Below, in pieces: positions 47,669 to 58,949 of a DNA stretch of 64,000 nt. The stretch spans positions 247,615 through 311,614 of the forward strand of contig NW_019773781.1 of NCBI RefSeq assembly GCF_001039355.2. Reading direction: 5' to 3'. This DNA comes from Lingula anatina (taxonomy: Eukaryota > Brachiopoda > Lingulata > Lingulida > Lingulidae). Position numbers and translations under genes: made by a program. How positions within the stretch are numbered: position 1 is the first letter of the stretch; each line of letters begins with the position of its first letter. The notes under the pieces were generated by a model, which was not told where the DNA came from, ran no database searches, and worked only from the letters and a program-made list of their open reading frames with translations.

Positions 47669-50600
47669 ATGCCACGAATTCAGAAATCTCTCACGCAAGC
47701 CATTCTGGAAGAAGACGTGGCCGCTGTTCGTTACATGACGTCATCCGGGAGTGACGTCATTGTGGTAAATGACGTAATACCAACAAATGAAGGCCACGTC
47801 CACGCTCTTCACTTAGCAGCACAGATAGGAAATTTGGACATTCTTCAATATTTGATAGATGCTGGCGCAAATGTAAATGCTAAGCGAACGGTTGGCAGTC
47901 TGCATGACGTCACCCCTTTACACTACGCTTCACAATGCAACCATCCTAAAGTAGTGAACTTCTTAATAGAAGCTGGGTGCGACGTCAGTGCTAGAAGAAG
48001 TGACGGATGCACAGCACTGCACCTAGCTAGCCAAGGGGGGTTCACTGATATTGTACGCACACTTGTAACTTGCGGCTGTGATCCTGACGTCATTGTCTCT
48101 AGTTGTGAGGTCACAGGGCTGACGTCATTACACCTGGCCGCTCAAAGAGGCCATTTACAGGTAGTTAAAGCCCTAATACAGGCAGGATGTGATATCTTTA
48201 AGAAGAAATCTTCTCGTGACGTCAAAGATTTGAACGCGCTCCATTTGGCGGCGAAGGGAGGTCACAGTCACGTAGTTGACACGCTGGTTAAAGCAGGGCT
48301 TGACCCAAATGTGCAGTTAAACCAGGGGCATTCCGCTTTATACCTAGCAGCTAAAGAGGGGCATGTGAACTGCGTGCGTAAACTACTCTCCCTTGGCGCG
48401 AAATTAGACCATTTGAACGTAAACCTTTCCCCTCTTTTCATCGCTGCGCGCAAGGGAAAAGTGGAAGTTATTAAGTGCCTCATCGAGCATGACTACTTCC
48501 GCGCAAAAAATGAGGCCCTTACAGTCGTGCACAAGAAAGCTGTCGCGACTCTACTTCGACGTCATCCCTGTGTTTTATTTGAAGAAGACGCAAAGGGGCG
48601 GGCTCTTCTTCACTGGGCTTGTGAAAAGGGCTTAGTGCACGTGGTCAGTCACGTGATGGAGACGGAACGCGAGGCGCGCTTTCTAATGGAGAGGCGTGTA
48701 ACAGCCGCGGGTTCTCCGTACCTCGGTCTAACCCCGGCGCACATCGCAGCCCTGCAAGGGAAATCAGACATCTTGAAACTTCTGAGGGAATTCAGTTGCA
48801 AATTCAACGCCAAAGCACGGCTTGGCGACATAGATGACGTCACGGTTCTTCACTGCGTCGCCAAGAGTGGTGACGCTGCCAGCATGGTCGCTGCCATCGA
48901 CGCCAAAGGTGACATTAACGCCGGTGATTCTGATGGCTGTACTCCTTTACACTGGGCAGCTCGGTATGGCTGCATCTTGGCGGTAGATATTCTTCTTCAG
49001 GCAGGCGCTGATCCGGAGATTAAGAACAGAGCTGGACTTTTACCTTACCATTATGCTTTACAAGACGGATACACTGACATCTGCAGGAAACTTCAACATT
49101 CCATGAATATTGGTGGAGAATATGCGGTAAACAAACTATTCTTATTATTCAATAGATTAACAGTTGAAGGTAGATATGGACATGCTAGACAAGCACTTGA
49201 ATGTGCATACATTTGAACATAGCTGATGGCCCTTACAAGGTTTGTCATCTAAAATCGATTTTGATCAAAATGAAATTAATTGTTCTTTTAAGTGACCGTA
49301 GGTGGACTTACAGAATTAGAAGGCATTCCAATTAAATATGTTTGGTGTTTTGATTGGTTTTGATATAGAATGCTGTATGACAACTTTTTTATTTACTTAG
49401 GACTATGTGAATATGGCTCAAAAGACCAAAGATAGCTTTGACGTGACAGATTCAGCACCCATTCCACACAGCAGACGATCGTGCAGCCCTGATGTCCAAC
49501 AGATGACAACAAATGGAAAGGAGTTGCCAGAAGAAAATGGACAAACATTTAGAAAAACTACTGAACATGCTGAAACCCAAAGAAAATGTTCGATTTCTCC
49601 ATCGCAATCAAACGGCGTCTGTCTCGACGTTTCATCCAATTATGCTTTGACAATCCACCCAAACGGGGACTGCTCTACTGGATCATCCAATCAGACCACG
49701 ACAAATGGTTCTCCTCTGGTCAGACGTGCTTCAAGCAGACGACATCTGATTCGATATTTCCAGAACTGGATTTCTCGGCGTAGGAACACTGGGCGTAAAG
49801 GGAACACCGACAGGCAGATTTTGGAGAAAATTTGCAGTATACTGAAGGAGCATATCCCGAGTAGAGATTTGCCCAATCTGGCTGTTCGCCTAGATGTCCC
49901 GTCTTGGGTCCACGGTGGAGGGAATGGAATGGACATAGCTTTGCGGGCTGAAAAGATGCTCGCCTATTGGCTGAGACGGGACGTCAATCCAACAGTCCAA
50001 AGACTTTGCGAGGCATTGATAAGGATTGGCCGCGTTGACCTATTAGGTACCTGCACCTTCGTCTTTTACTATTTTTTCCTTTTTGTCTTTCCTAGATTTC
50101 CTCACTCCTTTTTAATTGACCATCACTACTTCATTACTTCACGTACCTTATTCATTGATCGTTCTTGTTACCCATTATTTCTTTTTACTCTTGCCAGCTA
50201 TTTGTAAAAATGCTCCAGCAAACATCTCTAACACAAGAGAGAACTTTGATACTTTTAACCGTCCCCTTTTTCAAAATTACATTTTAATGGTATAGATTTA
50301 AAAAAATGGTTTTAATTGTTTTGTAGCAAAGAAATAAATGATATACATTCGTATTTCTGTTTTCAGGCATCATTCATCTTGTGACAGATATAAGTGATGT
50401 CACTGGATCGCAGTTTGACATTCCAGGTACTAGAAAATGACGCCATCTTTTAAATAGCATTACATCATAACTTCCTGCGCCGACCATAGTTGATAGTTGA
50501 TGATGTTTCCGTCCAAATAACATTTTAACTGCTGAAATATGCAGCTACAAGATTTCCGATTTCAAAATTAAAAATCTCTACAAAATAAGACTTAACAGAT

Positions 50601-51180
50601 TCTGACTGTCTGAAAGGTACATGTAGCTGATCCGGAAGAGCTTAAATATATTAAGGTGCCTTGTCATTCAAGGCGAGCACGAATTGGAATTAGAAGTAAA
50701 TCAAACCGTATATTGAAAGGGTTCTGAGAGTCATGGAGTTCAACATATTAAATCATCACCATGACAGCAATCCAGTTGGACATTCAGTCAACCTCGAGTG
50801 ATTCAGATTTTGTAAACACTTGCTATTTAAGGTCTGGAATAGGACGAGGTGTTTTGTTAATTTCATTCAAAGACAGTTAATGTTCTCCTTACAGAATCTC
50901 TCAAAGAGGCCCCATTGATGGATCTCTCTCATGAAATTGGTCAGGAATGGAAGACATTGGGGATATATCTGGGCCTGTCGATTGCGGAAATTGACCACAT
51001 TGTACACGATGATCAAGGTTAGTGCTCACCAGAAATTCAGTTATTCGTGTCTTGGAGCCTACTTATTGCAAAAAAGTTGGTTTTTGTGCGCGTCACTCAA
51101 AGACCATTACTGGCGTAACGTACATGTATGTGCTTTACGAAAATCGGCCAACAAGTTAGATTTTTTATATATTCGTGTTT

Positions 51181-51219
<39 letters not shown>

Positions 51220-51386
51220 CAGGAGACATGCGCCTGCAGATATTCAACATGCTGCTGCGTTGGAGGAACCGCAGCTTGCTCAGCGAACGAGGTCCTCTTC
51301 AGCGTCAGCTCTGCGAGGCGCTGGTCAAGGTGAACCGCAAGGACCTGGCGGACGCCCTCCATGTGACGTACGCGTCACCAACATAA
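47669..51386 (+). CDS. Ankyrin-repeat protein with two death domains
   Basis: Five coding exons give 816 aa: 47669-49126, 49401-50046, 50367-50426, 50895-51017, 51223-51386; phases are consistent and the frame ends in TAA. An acceptor (ATATTGCAG) 9 bp before the ATG implies a 5' UTR intron. The first exon alone encodes about 13 ankyrin repeats (residues about 10-470) with typical T-x-LHLAAxxGH and L-I-x-A-G-x-D-x-x motifs. Exon 2 begins with a Ser/Thr-rich linker and a basic stretch, then a first death-domain-like fold (LPNLAVRLDVPSW ... CEALIRIGRVDLL). Exons 4 and 5 encode a second death domain (EIGQEWKTLGIYLGLS ... LCEALVKVNRKDLADAL). Death domains assemble signalling complexes in apoptosis and innate immunity, and ankyrin repeats bind partners, so an adaptor role is likely. 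An AATAAA lies at about 51643. Confidence 0.85.
51173..51218. repeat. TTTA microsatellite at the last-exon acceptor
   Basis: About ten TTTA units end directly in the TTTACAG acceptor of the final ankyrin/death-domain exon; the copy at 53926-53967 has more units. Length variation could affect splicing. Confidence 0.85.
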
Positions 51387-52132
51387 AACACTCTCTGTGG
51401 TACACTTATTGCATGCACCTACAGAAATAGACAAACCGATACGCGCGCGTGGGCCAACAGTTGCATTTTTTTTCCATTAGAGGTTGTCAAGCACTGGTGC
51501 ATATTTCATACTGATTTGACCACATGCTTTCGATGTGACCTTTAGCGTAGATTTATTGGACCGCCTGCGTGGGTAGCTTGCCCCAAATGTTATATATAAT
51601 ACCCAGGGTGGATGACAAGTTATCAAAAAAAAAAAAAAAAATGAATAAAATAAAGGACCGAGAAGTAACTAGTCGGTGCTAACACACAGTAGGCCTATAG
51701 GTAGTGAGCCCCAGTACTGGCGGTGAAGAAGACAGTGATACTATTGTGGATGCAGGGGCGTTTTTTGCTTGTGTGGAAAGGTGGAAAGTTTGCGCGTCTA
51801 AGACATTTCATGATTATGCCTTTTGGTTTTCAATTAAAAAGATGATAATTCTTGGTGAAGTAGAGTGAAAACGATTGCCTGGATCCTGTGGGGTCATTTC
51901 TTCCTGTTTTATATGTACGCCTAGGAACAATGGAATATGATGCATAGTGAAATACGGGAAGTTTGAGTTTGAGATTCAGCTGGAATGGCTGAAAAAGAAA
52001 ACGCGTAAGTGGTCTACTAATGTATTGTTGACATTAAACTACAAATGGGAGACGGTCATATCCACGGCAGTTACCATAAGCCATCAAGAAACTAGTGATT
52101 ACAATGATTGACAACGTACATTTTCAGTGTAG

Positions 52133-52210
52133 TGGCTGGCCGGGGTTGCTCGGGCTCGGTAGTTGGGAGAGCAGTCGCACGGTTTGCAAGAGTCCCGGGT
52201 TCGAATCTTT
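52133..52210 (+). repeat. tRNA-derived SINE-like sequence, copy 1
   Basis: The stretch GGCTCGGTAGTTGGGAGAGC resembles a tRNA D-arm with the A box, and CCCGGGTTCGAATC is a canonical T-arm/B box. TTTGCAA sits in the anticodon-loop position, and a T6 run follows as a possible Pol III stop. The acceptor stem does not pair well, so it is a tRNA-derived repeat, not a working tRNA gene. Confidence 0.6.
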
Positions 52211-53073
52211 TTTATATGCTTTTGTTGTCAGATGTTGGAAACCACCATTTAAAAGTAGTGAGATTGACTTACAAGTAAGTGAAACTGAGCAGTTATTAAG
52301 TTTGTGTTGTCTTTTGACCAAAAATCGAGTCATTATCCTAGACATAAAAAACCCCGAAATTTTTGTTATTTTCTTTTATAATAATATGCTTTAATTTGAT
52401 TAGAGACATATCTTACAGAACAGAGTTCGTTTTTGTTGAGAAATGTATATTATTGTTTTCTACGTTTTTATTGCATAGTGATGTGAATAAATGTTAGCAA
52501 ATTTCATCTCTTTTTTAACCCTTATTTAGCACGCTTGCACTTTGTTCAGTGTTGAGACCCGCAACCCTCTTGTCGTCATACTTATGTAGAATTGTCTCAA
52601 TCATTTTACCCCAAAAATGAATTCATGCCACCTGGAACGCTCGAGAAAACTTGCGACCTAATTTTCAGCGTTTCATTATTCATTCAATATTTAAAAAGCA
52701 CCGAGCCCCGAGTTGTTTTAAAAAGATTTGAACCTAATAAACACTGCAAAAATAAGGGCTGAATTTTAAAATTGCTTGTTAAAAAAATCCCATAATTTTT
52801 GTTTGCTGTTAATTCATTCAGTTTACGCTGAAATTGAAAATCGCAAAACGAACCATTTTATCTTGTCTTCTTTATCTTTTGCAACGTTTGCCAAAAAGTG
52901 CCTGCAACTATAAAGGAAAGATTCAAAATTTAGGGTGGGTGGTTGGGTGAATAGACGAACCGGTAACGTGCTAGACTGGAGACTANTTTTTAATGGTATA
53001 GATTTTAAAAAAATAGTTTTAATTGTTTTGTAGCAAAGAAATAAATGATATACATTCGTATTTCTGTTTTCAG

Positions 53074-53916
53074 GCATCATTCATCTTGTGACAGATATAA
53101 GCGATGTCACTGGATCGCAGTTTGACATTCCAGGTACTAGAAAATGACGCCATCTTTTAAATAGCATTACATCATAACTTCCTGCGCCGACCATAGTTGA
53201 TAGTTGATGATGTTTCCGTCCAAATAACATTTTAACTGCTGAAATATGCAGCTACAAGATTTCCAATTTTTAAATTAAAAATCTCTACAAAATAAGACTT
53301 AACAGATTCTGACTGTCTGAAAGGTACATGTAGCTGATCCGGAAGAGCTTAAATATATTAAGGTGCCTTGTCATTCAAGGCGAGCACGAATTGGAATTAG
53401 ATGTAAATCAAACCGTATATTGAAAGGGTTCTGAGAGTCATGGTAGTTCAACATATTAAATCATCACCATGACAGCAATTCAGTTGGACATTCAGTCAAC
53501 CTCGAGTGATTCAGATTTTGTAAACACTTGCTATTTAAGGTCTGGAATAGGACGAGGTGTTTTGTTAATTTCATTCAAAGACAGTTAATGTTCTCCTTAC
53601 AGAATCTCTCAAAGAGGCGCCATTGATGGATCTCTCTCATGAAATTGGTCAGGAATGGAAGACATTGGGGATATATCTGGGCCTGTCGATTGCGGAAATT
53701 GACCACATTGTACACGATGATCAAGGTTAGTGCTCACCAGAAATTCAGTTATTCGTGTCTTGGTGCCTACTTATTGCAAAAAAGTTGGTTGTTGCCGTAT
53801 CATTTTGATAGATGGCGTTTTATGCGCGTCACTCAAAGACCATTACTGGCGTAACGTACATGTATGTGCTTTACGAAAATCGGCCAACAAGTTAGATTTT
53901 TTATATATTCGTGTTT

Positions 53917-53967
<51 letters not shown>

Positions 53968-54134
53968 CAGGAGACATGCGCCTGCAGATATTCAACATGC
54001 TGCTGCGTTGGAGGAACCGTAGCTTGCTCAGCGAACGAGGTCCTCTTCAGCGTCAGCTCTGCGAGGCGCTGGTCAAGGTGAACCGCAAGGACCTGGCGGA
54101 CGCCCTCCATGTGACGTACGCGTCACCAACATAA
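53074..54134 (+). other. Second copy of the last three ankyrin/death-domain exons
   Basis: Exons at 53074-53133, 53603-53725 and 53971-54134 encode the same protein segment as 50367-51386. The three base changes I found in the exons are all synonymous (Ser AGT/AGC, Ala GCC/GCG, Arg CGC/CGT). No upstream ankyrin exons accompany them, so this is either an assembly duplicate or a partial tandem copy. Confidence 0.8.
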
Positions 54135-54895
54135 AACACTCTCTGTGGTACACTTATTGCATGCACCTACAGAAATAGACAAACCGATACGCGCGCGTGG
54201 GCCAACAGTTGCATTGTTTTTCCATTAGAGGTTGTCAAGCACTGGTGCATATTTCATACTGATTTGACCACATGCTTTCGATGTGACCTTAAGCGTAGAT
54301 TTATTGGACCGCCTGCGTGGGTAGCTTGCCCCAAATGTTATATAACACCCAGGGTGGATGACAAGTTATCACAAAAAAAAAAAAAAAAAAAAAAATAAAT
54401 AAATAATAATTNAAAAAGACCGAGAAGTAACTAGTCGGTGCTCACACACAGTAGGCCCATAGGTAGTGAGCCCCCAGTACTGGCGGTGAAGAAGACAGTG
54501 ATACTATTGTGGATGCAGGGGCGTTTTTTGCTTGTGTGGAAAGGTGGAAAGTTTGCGCGTCTAAGACATTTCATGATTATGCCTTTTGGTTTTCAATTAA
54601 AAAGATGATAATTCTTGGTGAAATAGAGTGAAAACGATTGCCTGGATCCTGTGGGGTCATTTCTTCTTGTTTTATATGTACGCCTAGGAACAATGGAATA
54701 TGATGCATAGTGAAATACGGGAAGTTTGAGTTTGAGATTCAGCTGGAATGTCTGAAAAAGAAAACGCGTACGTGGTCTACTAATGTATTGTTGACATTAA
54801 ACTATAAATGGGAGACGGTCATATCCACGGCAGTTACCATAAGCCATCAAGAAACTAGTGATTACAATGATTGACAACGTACATTTTCAGTGTAG

Positions 54896-54973
54896 TGGCT
54901 GGCCGGGGTTGCCCGGGCTCGGTAGTTGGGAGAGCAGTCGCACGGTTTGCAAGAGTCCCGGGTTCGAATCTTT
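54896..54973 (+). repeat. tRNA-derived SINE-like sequence, copy 2
   Basis: Same sequence as 52133-52210 within the duplicated block, with one base change in the A-box region (GCTCGGG to GCCCGGG). Confidence 0.6.
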
Positions 54974-55675
54974 TTTATATGCTTTTGTTGTCAGATGTTG
55001 GAAACCACCATTTAAAAGTAGTGAGATTGACTTACACGTAAGTGAAACTGAGCAGTTATTAAGTTTGTGTTGTCTTTTGACCAAAAATCGAGTCATTATC
55101 CTAGACATAAAAAAACCCGAAATTTTTGTTATTTTCTTTTATAATAATATGCTTTAATTTGATTAGAGACATATCTTACAGAACAGAGTTCATTTTTGTT
55201 GAGAAATGTATATTATTGTTTTCTACGTTTTTATTGCACAGTAATGTGAATAAATGTTAGCATATTTCAACTCTTTTTATTTAACCCTTATTTAGCACGT
55301 TTGCACTTTGTTCAGTGTTGAGACCCGCAACCCTCTTGTCGTCATACTTATGTAGAATTGTCTCAATTATTTTACCCCAAAAATGAATTCATGCCACCTC
55401 GAACGTTCGAGAAAACTTGCGACCTAATTTTCAGCGTTTCATTATTCATTCAATATTTAAAAGTTGTTAAAAAGATTTGAACCTAATAAACACTGCAAAA
55501 ATAAGGGCTGAATTTTAAAATTGCTTGTTAAAAAATCCCATAATTTTGTTTGCTTTCAATTCATTTAGTTTACGCTGAAATTGTAAATAGCAAAACGAAC
55601 CATTTTATCTTGTCTTCTTTATCTTTTGCAACGTTTGCCAAAAAGTGCCTGCAACTATAAAGGAAAGATTCAAAA

Positions 55676-56045
55676 TTTAGGGTGGGTGGTTGGGTGAATA
55701 GACGAACCGGTAACGTGCTAGACTGGAGACCAGAAGATGACAGGATCGATTCCCAGACAAGATGTATTTTTGTAGAAAAACAACCTCCCACCCATAACTA
55801 TAAATGGAACATCCAAAGTTTAGGGTGGGAGGTTGGGTGAATAGACGAACCGGTAACGTGCTAGACTGGAGACCAGAAGGTGACAGGATCGATTCCCAGA
55901 AAAGTTGCATTTAGGAGAAAAATAACCTCATAACTATAGGTGGGACATCCAAAGTTCAGGATTTTGGTTGAGGGGATAGAGGAATCGTTTAACGTGCTAG
56001 CTTAGGGATCAGAATGAAGATGACCGGTTCGAGTCCAACATTTTT
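55676..56045 (+). repeat. Three tandem tRNA-like units
   Basis: Units start near 55676, 55822 and 55945. Each has a GGTTGGGTGAATAGACGAAC-like region, CGTGCTAGACTGGAGACCAG and a GATCGATTCCCAG or GGTTCGAGTCC box-B-like motif followed by a T-rich tail. The third is more diverged. A further partial unit lies at 52930-52985. They look like a tRNA-derived repeat in tandem. Confidence 0.6.
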
Positions 56046-57186
56046 ATTTCGTAGAGAAATTGAACACGGAATTGCATATGAAGGATTTATTTTAACGTTT
56101 GTGAAAATCCTTTGGCCAGTGGACCAGTCGGTAGGTAAAGAAACAAGGGACGAAATTGAATGACACTTTCATTTTACTTTTATTCAAAATTCATTAAGAC
56201 AAACACCAAAGAAAAATGCGAAATAATAATAATCATAATAATCTTAATTGAGCACTAAAATGCATACACATTACATTTTACAGGCTCTCTACACTAGTCA
56301 TAACAACTTAACAACAATTATACAAATCTATACAATACTTATGGAATGATTACTGGGAAGCAGCACAGAATAAAACTACTATTGCTATTGATGGGTGTGT
56401 CGTTTTTTCAAATTTTCAGTTATATATAGATGTAATGCTCTCAAACACGATTCACTCTTTGGACTGAGCAGCCATTGAATAATGTGACGAAATAACACCC
56501 CAAGTTATAAAAATTAAAACAGTCTCTAGAATATTCAATTTATATCAGTTTTCGGTTTGGTACAAGATAAATGTGGGCACTCCCCAAAACTAAGATATTA
56601 TACATCAAGAATGTAAAAATAATTATGGTGGTCAAGGTTCTGATAACTGCATACGAACACGTCCAGAAATCTCAGACGGAAATTGTCACTTTACTTCACT
56701 TTTGACTGAATAATAATCGAGAGACACCGCTATCCAAGTCGTGTACCTTCTCTACAGTATTATCCCAATTATTCTATCCGGTATTATCCCGCCAACTCGA
56801 ATTTCATTTAAAAAATCCTCTCAAAAATTAGGCTTTTTCGACCTTAATCTTCGATTCGGTGTCTTATATCATTTTTATTAGATAATTTAATTTCAAATCG
56901 ACATCCGATCCTTCTTTCCACCGTTTACCTGAACCAAAGGTTGATTTTTCACTAGTTATTCACAAATATATCTCTGGTTAATTTTTGACACGATTCTCTG
57001 CGCTGGAGAGAAACGCACGTAGATAATCTGCGGCCCTGGTAGAGGGTAGTTGTTAACCGTTAACAAAGTCTGAATTGGAAAAAATAAGTAGTTTTGGCTT
57101 TGAGACATTTTCAAACGCAGATAGTATCTTTTAATTTTTCTTATATGATGTAACACTTTAAGTTTGAAAATATGACTTGCACTTAG
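56046..57186. other. Unassigned intergenic DNA
   Basis: AT-rich, no recognised coding, RNA or transposon feature. Confidence 0.4.
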
Positions 57187-57330
57187 TCTGTAAGACCCAT
57201 GAAGAAAATGTACATATTTTATACTCGACATCAAAAGATCCATTTAAACTGGCAATTCTCCGTAGGAAACACAACTTCGTCTCTTGCATGGACTTCCGAC
57301 TGGAAATAGATAAAACAAAAATTAAGTCAG
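57187..57330 (+). CDS. Orphan candidate exon, phase 1-1
   Basis: A 144-bp open segment is bounded by a good acceptor (TTGCACTTAG) and donor (CAG|GTAAGA) and encodes CKTHEENVHILYSTSKDPFK followed by a basic, cysteine-containing stretch of about 27 residues. Being a multiple of three and phase 1 at both ends, it could be a cassette exon. I do not recognise the domain, and no start or partner exon could be tied to it. It lies 5.8 kb after the ankyrin/death-domain stop codon. Confidence 0.4.
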
Positions 57331-57704
57331 GTAAGATTTCTTCGAGAGCGTTCAAGCCAATGCAATAGCCATTATTTTTCATGTGGGCCTATTGTGAATG
57401 CCCCGTGTTTTTGCTGTTTACGCATTTTGCCATGCAATATCTTTATCACATTTCAAGAATGAATACCATTTAAATAACTATGACAAAAAATAAACTGGGC
57501 ATCTCCATCTGTCTCTCAACTAGGACAGATAAATACCTTGCGGTGTTGGTTGTTACATTACATGTACAAACTGTGCCGAGATGCAGCAGATTCATGACAT
57601 TACATAATGACGCAATTTTCTGGTTTTCACTTAAGTTTTGTGCACCCGTATTTGCAATGGTAAGTTAAAATATATTAAGTAACATTATTATAAGCTGTAC
57701 TTAC

Positions 57705-57832
57705 AAGTTGTTGTGTTCAGGTTAAGCGGGTAGTGCGAAATACGCCTTGCTTCATCCTCGAGAATCTTCACCACGTCCTGAAATGTGTCTTCCATCATGG
57801 TTTCCAGTGAATACCTGTCACTTGGAGGCCGT
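57705..57832 (-). CDS. Orphan candidate exon on the minus strand
   Basis: Bounded by an acceptor (CAAATTAG) and a donor (ACTT|GTAAGT), this 128-bp segment encodes RPPSDRYSLETMMEDTFQDV followed by an acidic helix-like KILEDEARRI and an asparagine-rich end. Phase 2 in, phase 1 out. No family recognised; the open frame upstream to 57975 may be chance. Confidence 0.3.
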
Positions 57833-58465
57833 CTAATTTGAATAACAATACTATATATCGATTGTGTTAGAGAAGCTCCAGGTGCGACAAACGCGCAGCA
57901 TGCTTGAGAGAGACGCACCCGATTTACAATCTCGTTATTGTTAGAAATTGCCCTACCGAAACATCTTTTCTCCACCTTTTTTTTTCGGTTTCAGCTTTTG
58001 GCATTGGTAAGAAGTTTGGTGCAATACAGTCAAGTATAAAATGACATCCTCATATCCGTTTTGTTCGTGTTCAAATCTAAGTCCCTGGAGTAAATTTTGC
58101 TATATAGTCGAATCAAGAGTTGGAAAGTCCGCAGGCATGGTCATGACACCACCTTACGTAGGCCTTAGGCTGCGTTCGTTGAAGCAATCTACATTTAAGG
58201 GGACATGGGCTAAATGCCCACGAAAACCATGCACGCACGTAACTTTGAATAAAAGCAAATATCTGATGAAGCTGCCAGCTAAGCTATGAAAAAACTGTTT
58301 AACTGCGTTTTTCGCCGCCGATCATACCTTTGTTGAGCACAGCACTGGAATCACGGATACAATTATATTGCTACGCAGGGATGACTGTTTACTATTATAG
58401 GCCAAGCATATTTATTGGTGGGGGTGGGGTTTGAGGGGGGGGGGGGGCGGAGACTACTGGAGAGG
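57833..58465. other. Intergenic DNA before the assembly gap
   Basis: No supported gene. Ends in a G run and GGCGGAGACTACTGGAGAGG just before the N block. Confidence 0.4.
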
Positions 58466-58805
58466 NNNNNNNNNNNNNNNNNNNNNNNNNNNNNNNNNNN
58501 NNNNNNNNNNNNNNNNNNNNNNNNNNNNNNNNNNNNNNNNNNNNNNNNNNNNNNNNNNNNNNNNNNNNNNNNNNNNNNNNNNNNNNNNNNNNNNNNNNNN
58601 NNNNNNNNNNNNNNNNNNNNNNNNNNNNNNNNNNNNNNNNNNNNNNNNNNNNNNNNNNNNNNNNNNNNNNNNNNNNNNNNNNNNNNNNNNNNNNNNNNNN
58701 NNNNNNNNNNNNNNNNNNNNNNNNNNNNNNNNNNNNNNNNNNNNNNNNNNNNNNNNNNNNNNNNNNNNNNNNNNNNNNNNNNNNNNNNNNNNNNNNNNNN
58801 NNNNN
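58466..58805. other. Assembly gap (340 N) between overlapping contig ends
   Basis: The bases left of the gap (G run, CGGAGACTACTGGAGAGG) and right of it (G run, CGGAGACTACTGGAGAGG) are the same. The two contigs therefore overlap at a poly-G tract and the true gap is probably zero or negative. Confidence 0.85.
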
Positions 58806-58949
58806 GGGGGGGGGGGGGGGCGGAGACTACTGGAGAGGTGCAAACCCGATGTGACTTCCTGTGCAGCAACCTACTACGACCTTAACCATCTATTCACTTT
58901 TAGGAAGAAATGTTGAACATCAAGATACAAATGGCTGTCAAAAATAACA

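Larger units (their letters stand above)
50281..55735. repeat. 2.7-kb direct duplication around a single N
   Basis: The block 50281-52985 is repeated at 52987-55735 with about 1-2% substitutions and a few indels (for example an extra 30 bp near 53795 and a longer TTTA run). The junction is a single N at 52986. Both copies carry the last three exons of the ankyrin/death-domain gene, the same 3' UTR and the same tRNA-like sequence. Most likely two haplotypes placed in series; a true tandem duplication is possible. Confidence 0.85.

Noticed and set aside
52133-52210. Functional tRNA gene
   Set aside because: Good A and B boxes but poor acceptor-stem pairing; fits a tRNA-derived repeat better.
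58363-58916. Long frames across the N block
   Set aside because: Open only because N bases give no stop codons.
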